Part shown: positions 52,794 to 63,099 of the stretch, piece by piece
Numbering within the stretch: the first letter of the stretch is position 1
How the letters are laid out: each line of letters opens with the position of its first letter
NCBI GenBank assembly: GCA_920105625.2
Contig: OV050030.1
Location: forward strand, 249,581,889 to 249,645,888
Reading direction: 5' to 3'
Origin: Clusia tigrina
Lineage: Eukaryota > Arthropoda > Insecta > Diptera > Clusiidae
Length of the DNA: 64,000 bases
Notes under the pieces: generated by a model
What the model was told of the DNA's origin: nothing
The model's database searches: none
Seen by the model: only the letters and a program-made list of their open reading frames with translations
Made by a program: the position numbers and the translations under genes

Positions 52794-55140
52794 ACGTCCC
52801 ACATCTATCAAAGTTTGCAACATAGAAATGCTTGTAACTTTTTACTGGAGCGTCATAAAACCTTGAAATTTTGTAACAATAAAGTACTCGAGCCTCTTGC
52901 CAATTTAAGCTATCGCTCAAAGCTTTGCTACCCTTGAGTCCCAAATCAAACAGTGATAAAACTTCAAATGGCCCTAACTTCTATACGGTACGTCCTACAT
53001 CTATCAAAGTTTGTAACATGCAAATGCTTGTAACTTTTTACTGGAGCATCACAAAACCTTGAAATTTTGTAAAAATAAAGTACTCGAGCCTCTTGTCAAT
53101 TTAAGCTATCGCTCAAAGCTATGCTACCTTTGAGTCCCAAATCAAACACTGATAAAGTTTCAAATGGCCCTAACTTCTATACGGTACGTCCTACACCTAT
53201 CAACGTTTGCAACATACAAATGCTTGTAACTTTTTACTGGAGCGTCATAAAACCTTGAAATTTTGTATCAATAAAGTACTCGAGCCTCTTGTCAATTTAA
53301 GCTATCGCTCAAAGCTATGCTACCCTTGAGTCCCAAATCAAACACTGATAAAACTTCAAATGGCCCTAACTTCTATACGGCACGTCCTACACCTATCAAA
53401 GTTTGCAACATGCAACTGCCTGTAACTTTTTACAGGAGCGTCATAAAACCTTGAAATTTTGTAACAATAAAGTACTCGAGCCTCTTGTCAATTTAAGCTA
53501 TCGCTCAAAGCTATGCTACCCTTGAGTCCCAAATCAAACACTGATAAAACTTCAAATGGCCCTAACTTCTATACGGTACGTCCCACATCTATCAAAGTTT
53601 GCAACATACAAATGCTTGTAACTTTTTACTGGAGCGTCATAAAACCTTGAAATTTTGTAACAATAAAGTCTCGAGCCTCTTGTCAATTTAAGCTATCGCT
53701 CAAAGCTTTGCTACCCTTGAGTCCCAAATCAAACACTGATAAAAGTTCAAATGTCCCTAGCTTCTATACGGCACGTCCTACACCTATCAAAGTTTGCAAC
53801 ATGCAACTGCCTGTAACTTTTTACAGGAGCGTCATAAAACCTTGAAATTTTGTAACAATAAAGTACTCGAGCCTCTTGTCAATTTAAGCTATCGCTCAAA
53901 GCTATGCTACCCTTGAGTCCCAAATCAAACACTGATAAAACTTCAAATGGCCCTAACTTCTATACGGTACGTCCCACATCTATCAAAGTTTGCAACATAC
54001 AAATGCTTGTAACTTTTTACTGGAGCGTCATAAAACCTTGAAATTTTGTAACAATAAAGTCTCGAGCCTCTTGTCAATTTAAGCTATCGCTCAAAGCTTT
54101 GCTACCCTTGAGTCCCAAATCAAACACTGATAAAAGTTCAAATGGCCCTAACTTCTATACGGTACATCCTACACCTATCAAAGTTTGCAACATACAAATG
54201 CTTGTAACTTTTTACAGGAGCGTCATAAAACCTTGAAATTTTGTAACAATAAAGTACTCGAGCCTCTTGTCAATTTAAGCTATCGCTCAAAGCTTTGCTA
54301 CCCTTGAGTCCCAAATCAAACACTGATAAAACTTCAAATGGCCCTAACTTCTATACTGTACGTCCTACATCTATCAAAGTTTGCAACATGCAAATGCTTG
54401 TAACTTTTTACTGGAGCGATATAAGACCTTGAAATTTTGTAACAATAAAGTACTCGAGCCTCTTGTCAATTTAAGTTATCGCTCAAAGGTATGCTACCCT
54501 TGAGTCCCAAATCAAACACTGATAAAACTTCAAATGGCACTAACTTCTATACGTTACGTCCTACACTTATCAAAGGTTGCAACATACAAATACTTGTAAC
54601 TTTTTACTGGAGCGTCATAAAACCTTGAAATTTTGTAACAACAAAGTACTCGAGCCTCTTGCCAATTTAAGCTATCGATCAAAGCTATGCTACCCTTGAG
54701 TCCCAAATCAAACACTGATAAAACTTCAAATGGCCCTAACTTCTATACGGTACGTCCTACACCTATCAAAGTTTGCAACATACAAATGCTTGTAACTTTT
54801 TACGGGAGCGTCATAAAACCTTGAAATTTTGTATCAATAAAGTACTCGAGCCTCTTGTCAATTTAAGCTATCGCTCAAAGCTATGCTACCCTTGAGTCCC
54901 AAATCAAACACTGATAAAACTTCAAATAGCCCTAACTTCTATACGGTATTTCCTACACCTATCAAAGTTTGCAACATACAAATGCTTGTAACTTTTTACT
55001 GGAGCGTCATAAAATCTTGAAATTTTATAACAATAAAGTACTCGAGCCCCTTGTCAATTAAGCTATCGCCCAAAGCTATGCTACCCTTGAGTCCCAAATC
55101 AAACACTGAGAAAACTTCAAATATCCTTAACTTTTATACG
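52794..55140 (+). repeat. 12-monomer segment duplicated inside G copy 3 (duplicate)
   Basis: The left junction lies in TACGGTACGTCC around 52,785-52,800: the sequence up to it is the CAAATATCCTTAAC monomer, and from CCCACATC onward it is the CATAGAAATGC monomer of 50,450. Small private changes include GTAACATGC near 53,011, GTATCAATAAAG near 53,266 and CCTAGCTTC near 53,757. The right end rejoins the ordinary G order. Confidence 0.85.
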
Positions 55141-55304
55141 GTACGTCCTACACCTATCAAAGTTTGCAACATACAAATGCTTGTAACTTTTTACTGGAGC
55201 GTCATAAAACCTTGAAATTTTGTAACAATAAAGTACTCGAGCCTCTTGTCAATTTAAGCTAACGCTCAAAGCTATGCTACCCTTGAGCCCCAAATCAAAC
55301 ACTG

Positions 55305-55335
55305 ATAAAACTTCAATTGGCACTAACTTCTATAC
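55305..55335 (+). other. junction of a 3-monomer deletion in G copy 3
   Basis: In copies 1 and 2, CTTCAATTGG is followed by CCCTAACTTC, TACGGTACG and CCCACATC (40,430 and 46,700). Here CTTCAATTGG is followed by CACTAACTTC, TACGTTACG and AAAGGTTGC, the state found three monomers later in copy 2 (47,290). The loss is about 588 bp, exactly three monomers, within the shared TAACTTCTATACG stretch. Confidence 0.8.
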
Positions 55336-56819
55336 GTTACGTCCTACACCTATCAAAGGTTGCAACATACAAATGCTTGTAACTTTTTACTGGAGCGTCA
55401 TAAAATCTTGAAATTTTTTAACAACAAAGTACTCGAGCCTCTTGTCAATTTAAGCTATCGATCAAAGCTATGCTACCCTTGAGTCCCAAATCAAACACTG
55501 ATAAAACTTCAAATGGCCTTAACTTCTATACGGTACGTCCTACACCTATCAAAGTTTGCAACATACAAATGCCTGTAACTTTTTACGGGAGCGTCATAAA
55601 ACCTTGAAATTTTGTAACAATAAAGTACTCGAGCCTCTTGTCAATTTAGGCTATCGCTCAAAGCTATGCTACCCTTGAGTCCCAACTCAAACACTGATAA
55701 AACTTCAAATAGTCCTAACTTCTATACGGTATTTCCTACACCTATCAAAGTTTGCAACATACAAATGCTTGTAACTTTTTACTGGAGCGTCATAAAATCT
55801 TGAAATTTTATAACAATAAAGTACTCGAGCCTCTTGTCAATTTAAGCTATCGCTCAAAGCTATGCTACCCTTGAGTCCCAAATCAAACACTGATAAAACT
55901 TCGAATGGCCCTAACTTCTATACGGTACGTCCCACATCTATCAAAGTTTGCAACATACAAATGCTTGTAACTTTTTACTGGAGCGTCAATAAAACCTTAA
56001 AATTTTGTAACAATAAAGTACTCGAGCCTCTTGTCAATTTAAGCTATCGCTCAAAGCTTTGCTACCCTTGAGACCCAAATCAAACACTGATAAAACTTCA
56101 AATGGCACTAACTTCTATACGTTACGTCCTACACCTATCAAAGGTTGCAACATACAAATGCTTGTAACTTTTTACTGGAGCGTCATAAGACCTTGAAATT
56201 TTGTAACAATAAAGTACTCGAGTCTCTTGTCAATTTAAGCAAACGCTCAAAGCTATGCTACCCTTGAGCCCCAAATCAAACACTGATAAAACTTCAATTG
56301 GCCCTGACTTCTATACGGTACGTCCCACATCTATCAAAGTTTGCAAAATACAAATGCTTGTAACTTTTTACGGGAGCGTCATAAAACCTTGAAATTTTGT
56401 AACAATAAAGTACTCGAGCCTCTTGTCAATTTAAGCTATCGCTCAAAGCTATTCTACCCTTGAGTCCCAAATCAAACACTGATAAAACTTCAAATAGCCC
56501 TAACTTCTATACGGTATGTCCTACACCTATCAAAGTTTGCAACATACAAATGCTTGTAACTTTTTACTGGAGCGTCATAAAACCTTGAAATTTTGTAACA
56601 ATAAAGTACTCGAGCCTCTTGTCAATTAAGCTATCGCCCAAAGCTATGCTACCCCTGAGTCCCAAATCAAACACTGATAAAACTTCAAATGGCCTTAACT
56701 TGTATATGGTACGTCCTACACCTATCAAAGTTTGCAACATACAAATGCTTGTAACTTTTTACTGGAGCGTCATAAAACCTTGAAATTTTGTAACAATAAA
56801 GTACTCGAGCCTCTTGTCA

Positions 56820-58190
56820 ATTAAGCTATCGCCCAAAGCTATGCTACCCCTGAGTCCCAAATCAAACACTGATAAAACTTCAAATGGCCTTAACTTGTAT
56901 ATGGTACGTCCTACACCTATCAAAGTTTGCAACATACAAATGCTTGTAACTTTTTACTGGAGCGTCATAAAACTTTGAAATTTTGTAACAATAAAGTACT
57001 CGAGCCTCTTGTCAATTTAAGCTATCGCTCAAAGCTATGCTACCCTTGAGTACCAAATAAAACACTGATAAAACTTCAAATGGCCCTAACTTCTATACGG
57101 TACGTCCCACATCTATCAAAGTTTGCAACATACAAATGCTTGTAACTTTTTACGGGAGCGTCATAAAACCTTGAAATTTTGTAACAATAAAGTACTCGAG
57201 CCTCTTGTCAATTTAAGCTATCGCTCAAAGCTATGCTACCCTTGAGTCCTAAATCAAACACTGATAAAACTTCGAATGGCCCTAACTTCTATACGGTACT
57301 TCCCACATCTATCAAAGTTTGCAACATACAAATGCTTGTAACTTTTTACTGGAGCGTCATAAAACCTTGAAATTTTGTAACAATAAAGTACTCGAGCCTC
57401 TTGTCAATTTAAGCTATCGCTCAAAGCTTTGCTACCCTTGAGTCCCAAATCAAACACTGATAAAACTTCAAATGGCCCTAACTTCTATACGGTAGGTCCT
57501 ACATCTATCAAAGTTTGCAACATACAAATGCTTGTAACTTTTTACTGGAGCGTCATAAGACCTTGAAATTTTGTAACAATAAAGTACTCGAGTCTCTTGT
57601 CAATTTAAGCTATCGCTCACAGCTATGCTACCCTTGAGTCCCAAATCAAACACTGATAAAACTTCAAATGGCCCTAACTTCTATGCGGTACGTCCTACAT
57701 CTAGCAAAGTTTGCAACATGCAAATGCTTGTAACTTTTTACTGGAGCGTCATAAAACCTTGAAATTTTGTAACAATAAAGTACTCGAGCCTCTTGTCAAT
57801 TTAAGTTATCGCTCAAAGCTATGCTACCCTTGAGTTCCAAATCAAACACTGATAAAACTTCAAATGGCACTAACTTCTATACGTTACGTCCTACACCTAT
57901 CAAAGGTTGCAACATACAAATGCTTGTAACTTTTTACTGGAGCGTCATAAAACCTTGAAATTTTGTAACAACAAAGTACTCGAGCCTCTTGTCAATTTAA
58001 GCTATCGATCAAAGCTATGCTACCCTTGAGTCCCAAATCAAACACTGATAAAACTTCAAATGGCCCTAACTTCTATACGGTACGTCCTACACCTATCAAA
58101 GTTTGCAACATACAAATGCCTGTAACTTTTTACGGGAGCGTCATAAAACCTTGAAATTTTGTAACAATAAAGTACTCGAGCCTCTTGTCA
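56820..58190 (+). repeat. 7-monomer unit, copy 1 (1,371 bp; overlaps the end of G copy 3)
   Basis: TTAACTTGTATATGG at 56,890 recurs at 58,261, 1,371 bp later. In order the unit has an ATCGCCCAAAG monomer, GAGTACCAAATAAAAC, GAGTCCTAAATC, an AAAGCTTTGC monomer, GAGTCTCTTG with ATCTAGCAAAG, CGTTACG/AAAGGTTGC, and ATCGATCAAAG with AAATGCCTG. Confidence 0.8.
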
Positions 58191-59561
58191 ATTAAGCTAT
58201 CGCCCAAAGCTATGCTACCCCTGAGTCCCAAATCAAACACTGATAAAACTTCAAATGGCCTTAACTTGTATATGGTACGTCCTACACCTATCAAAGTTTG
58301 CAACATACAAATGCTTGTAACTTTTTACTGGAGCGTCATAAAACTTTGAAATTTTGTAACAATAAAGTACTCGAGCCTCTTGTCAATTTAAGCTATCGCT
58401 CAAAGCTATGCTACCCTTGAGTACCAAATAAAACACTGATAAAACTTCAAATGGCCCTAACTTCTATACGGTACGTCCCACATCTATCAAAGTTTGCAAC
58501 ATACAAATGCTTGTAACTTTTTACGGGAGCGTCATAAAACCTTGAAATTTTGTAACAATAAAGTACTCGAGCCTCTTGTCAATTTAAGCTATCGCTCAAA
58601 GCTATGCTACCCTTGAGTCCTAAATCAAACACTGATAAAACTTCGAATGGCCCTAACTTCTATACGGTACTCCCCACATCTATCAAAGTTTGCAACATAC
58701 AAATGCTTGTAACTTTTTACTGGAGCGTCATAAAACCTTGAAATTTTGTAACAATAAAGTACTCGAGCCTCTTGTCAATTTAAGCTATCGCTCAAAGCTT
58801 TGCTACCCTTGAGTCCCAAATCAAACACTGATAAAACTTCAAATGGCCCTAACTTCTATACGGTACGTCCTACATCTATCAAAGTTTGCAACATACAAAT
58901 GCTTGTAACTTTTTACTGGAGCGTCAAAAGACCTTGAAATTTTGTAACAATAAAGTACTCGAGTCTCTTGTCAATTTAAGCTATCGCTCACAGCTATGCT
59001 ACCCTTGAGTCCCAAATCAAACACTGATAAAACTTCAAATGGCCCTAACTTCTATGCGGTACGTCCTACATCTAGCAAAGTTTGCAACATGCAAATGCTT
59101 GTAACTTTTTACTGGAGCGTCATAAAACCTTGAAATTTTGTAACAATAAAGTACTCGAGCCTCTTGGCAATTTAAGTTATCGCTCAAAGCTATGCTACCC
59201 TTGAGTTCCAAATCAAACACTGATAAAACTTCAAATGGCACTAACTTCTATACGTTACGTCCTACACCTATCAAAGGTTGCAACATACAAATGCTTGTAA
59301 CTTTTTACTGGAGCGTCATAAAACCTTGAAATTTTGTAACAACAAAGTACTCGAGCCTCTTGTCAATTTAAGCTATCGATCAAAGCTATGCTACCCTTGA
59401 GTCCCAAATCAAACACTGATAAAACTTCAAATGGCCCTAACTTCTATACGGTACGTCCTACACCTATCAAAGTTTGCAACATACAAATGCCTGTAACTTT
59501 TTACGGGAGCGTCATAAAACCTTGAAATTTTGTAACAATAAAGTACTCGAGCCTCTTGTCA
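58191..59561 (+). repeat. 7-monomer unit, copy 2 (1,371 bp)
   Basis: This repeats 56,820-58,190. New marks here are GTACTCCCCACATC near 58,667, GCGTCAAAAGACC at 58,921 and CTTGGCAATTTAAG near 59,163. The second and third are shared with later units at 61-64 kb, so those descend from this copy. Confidence 0.8.
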
Positions 59562-62119
59562 ATTTAAGCTATCGCTCAAAGCTATGCTACCCTTGAGTCC
59601 CAAATCAAACACTGATAAAACTTCAAATAGCCCTAACTTCTATACGGTATTTCCTACACCTATCAAAGTTTGCAACATACAAATGCTTGTAACTTTTTAC
59701 TGGAGCGTCATAAAATCTTGAAATTTTATAACAATAAAGTACTCGAGCCTCTTGTCAATTTAAGCTATCGCCCAAAGCTATGCTACCCTTGAGTCCCAAA
59801 TCAAACACTGAGAAAACTTCAAATATCCTTAACTTTTATAAGGTACGTCCTACACCTATCAAAGTTTGCAACATACGAATGCTTGTAACTTTTTACTGGA
59901 GCGACATAAGACCTTGAAATTTTGTAACAATAAACTACTCGAGCCTCTTGTCAATTTAAGCTAACGCTCAAAGCTATGCTACCCTTGAGCCCCAAATCAA
60001 ACACTGATAAAACTTCAATTGGCCCTGACTTCTATACGGTACGTCCCACATCTATCAAAGTTTGCAAAATACAAATGCTTGTAACTTTTTACGGGAGCGT
60101 CATAAAACCTTGAAATTTTGTAACAATAAAGTACTCGAGCCTCTTGTCAATTTAAGCTATCGCTCAAAGCTATTCTACCCTTGAGTCCCAAATCAAACAC
60201 TGATAAAACTTCAAATAGCCCTAACTTCTATACGGTATGTCCTACACCTATCAAAGTTTGCAACATACAAATGCTTGTAACTTTTTACTGGAGCGTCATA
60301 AAACCTTGAAATTTTGTAACAATAAAGTACTCGAGCCTCTTGTCAATTAAGCTATCGCCCAAAGCTATGCTACCCCTGAGTCCCAAATCAAACACTGATA
60401 AAACTTCAAATGGCCTTAACTTTTATATGGTACGTCCTACACCTATCAAAGTTTGCAACATACAAATGCTTGTAACTTTTTACTGGAGCGTCATAAAACC
60501 TTGAAATTTTGTAACAATAAAGTACTCGAGCCTCTTGTCAATTTAAGCTATCGCTCAAAGCTATGCTACCCTTCAGTCCCAAATCAAACACTGATAAAAC
60601 TTCAAATGGCCCTAACTTCTATACGGTATGTCCCACATCTATCAAAGTTTGCAACATACAAATGCTTGTAACTTTTTACGGGAGCGTCATAAAACCTTGA
60701 AATTTTGTAACAATAAAGTACTCGAGCCTCTTGTCAATTTAGGCTATCGCTCAAAGCTATGCTACCCTTGAGTCCCAAATCAAACACTGATAACACTTCG
60801 AAAGGCCCTAACTTCTATACGGTACGTCCCACATCTATCAAAGTTTGCAACATACAAATGCTTGTAACTTTTTACTGGAGCGTCATAAAACCTTGAAATT
60901 TTGTAACATTAAAGTACTCGAGCCTCTTGTCAATTTAAGCTATCGCTCAAAGCTTTGCTACCCTTGAGTCCCAAATCAAACACTGATAAAACTTCAAATG
61001 GCCCTAACTTCTATACGGTACGTCCTACATCTATCAAAGTTTGCAACATACAAATGCTTGTAACTTTTTACTGGAGCGTCATAAGACCTTGAAATTTTGT
61101 AACAATAAAGTACTCGAGTCTCTTGTCAATTTAAGCTATCGCTCAAAGCTTTGCTACCCTTGAGTCCCAAATCAAACACTGATAAAACTTCAAATGGCCC
61201 TAACTTCTATGCGGTACGTCCTACATCTAGCAAAGTTTGCAACATGCAAATGCTTGTAACTTTTTACTGGAGCGTCATAAAACCTTGAAATTTTGTAACA
61301 ATAAAGTACTCGAGCCTCTTGGCAATTTAAGTTATCGCTCAAAGCTATGCTACCCTTGAGTTCCAAATCAAACACTGATAAAACTTCAAATGGCACTAAC
61401 TTCTATACGTTACGTCCTACACCTATCAAAGGTTGCAACATACAAATGCTTGTAACTTTTTACTGGAGCGTCATAAAACCTTGAAATTTGGTAACAACAA
61501 AGTACTCGAGCCTCTTGTCAATTTAAGCTATCGATCAAAGCTATGCTACCCTTGAGTCCCAAATCAAACACTGATAAAACTTCAAATGGCCCTAACTTCT
61601 ATACGGTACGTCCTACACCTATCAAAGTTTGCAACATACAAATACCTGTAACTTTTTACGGGAGCGTCATAAAACCTTGAAATTTTGTAACAATAAAGTA
61701 CTCGAGCCTCTTGTCAATTTAAGCTATCGCTCAAAGCTATGCTACCCTTGAGTCCCAAATCAAACACTGATAAAACTTCAAATAGCCCTAACTTCTATAC
61801 GGTATTTCCCACACCTATCAAAGTTTGCAACATACAAATGCTTGTAACTTTTTACTGGAGCGTCATAAAACCTTGAAATTTTGTAACAATAAAGTACTCG
61901 AGCCTCTTGTCAATTAAGCTATCGCCCAAAGCTATGCTACCCCTGAGTCCCAAATCAAACACTGATAAAACTTCAAATGGCCTTAACTTTTATATGGTAC
62001 GTCCTACACCTATCAAAGTTTGCAACATACAAATGCTTGTAACTTTTTACGGGAGCGTCATAAAACCTTGAAATTTTGTAACAATAAAGTACTCGAGCCT
62101 CTTGTCAATTTAAGCTATC
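59562..62119 (+). repeat. mosaic of G- and 7-mer-type monomers
   Basis: About 13 monomers. The left part has CAAATATCCTTAAC (near 59,820), GCGACATAAGACC (near 59,902) and CAATTGGCCCTGAC (near 60,015), as in block G near 55.1-56.3 kb. The segment 61,155-61,855 matches 59,000-59,700 at a shift of 2,155 bp (11 monomers), shown by the rare CTTGGCAATTTAAG at 59,163 and 61,318. Private changes such as CCTTCAGTCCC near 60,571 and CATTAAAG near 60,907 mark it as less homogenised. Confidence 0.6.
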
Positions 62120-63099
62120 GCTCAAAGCTATGCTACCCTTGAGTCCCAAATCAAACAATGATAAAACTTCAAATAGCTCTAACTTCTATACGGTACGTCC
62201 CACATCTATCAAAGTTTGCAACATACAAATGCTTGTAACTTTTTACGGGAGCGTCATAAAACCTTGAAATTTTGTAACAATAAAGTACTCGAGCCTCTTG
62301 TCAATTTAAGCTATCGCTCAAAGCTATGCTACCCTTGAGTCCTAAATCAAACACTGATAAAACTTCGAATGGCCCTAACTTCTATACGGTACTTCCCACA
62401 TCTATCAAAGTTTGCAACATACAAATGCTTGTAACTTTTTACTGGAGCGTCATAAAACCTTGAAATTTTGTAACAATAAAGTACTCGAGCCTCTTGTCAA
62501 TTTAAGCTATCGCTCAAAGCTTTGCTACCCTTGAGTCCCAAATCAAACACTGATAAAACTTCAAATGGCCCTAACTTCTATACGGTACGTCCTACATCTA
62601 TCAAAGTTTGCAACATACAAATGCTTGTAACTTTTTACTGGAGCGTCAAAAGACCTTGAAATTTTGTAACAATAAAGTACTCGAGTCTCTTGTCAATTTA
62701 AGCTATCGCTCACAGCTATGCTACCCTTGAGTCCCAAATCAAACACTGATAAAACTTCAAATGGCCCTAACTTCTATGCGGTACGTCCTACATCTAGCAA
62801 AGTTTGCAACATGCAAATGCTTGTAACTTTTTACTGGAGCGTCATAAAACCTTGAAATTTTGTAACAATAAAGTACTCGAGCCTCTTGTCAATTTAAGTT
62901 ATCGCTCAAAGCTATGCTACCCTTGAGTTCCAAATCAAACACTGATAAAACTTCAAATGGCACTAACTTCTATACGTTACGTCCTACACCTATCAAAGGT
63001 TGCAACATACAAATGCTTGTAACTTTTTACTGGAGCGTCATAAAACCTTGAAATTTTGTAACAACAAAGTACTCGAGCCTCTTGTCAATTTAAGCTATC
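62120..63099 (+). repeat. 5-monomer HOR, copy 1 (980 bp, exactly 5 x 196)
   Basis: TCAAACAATGATAAAAC at 62,151 recurs at 63,131; GCGTCAAAAGACC at 62,643 recurs at 63,623; CTTCTATGCGG at 62,771 recurs at 63,751. Every shift is exactly 980 bp. The only boundary clue is ATCGCTCAAAG at the start of this copy against ATCGATCAAAG at the start of the next. Confidence 0.9.

Larger units (their letters stand above)
49860..58085 (+). repeat. HOR block G, copy 3 (8,226 bp, with 12-monomer gain and 3-monomer loss)
   Basis: This starts in the middle of the unit (49,860 matches 43,591, shift 6,269), lacking about the first 330 bp. TTTTACGGCAGCG at 50,295 matches 44,026. It then gains a 2,349-bp duplication and loses about 588 bp near 55,320, which together account for the 8,030-bp spacing between 47,832 and 55,862. 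It keeps both CTTGTATATGG monomers (near 56,700 and 56,895), like copy 1 and unlike copy 2, and keeps the three-monomer right extension of copy 2. Confidence 0.8.
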
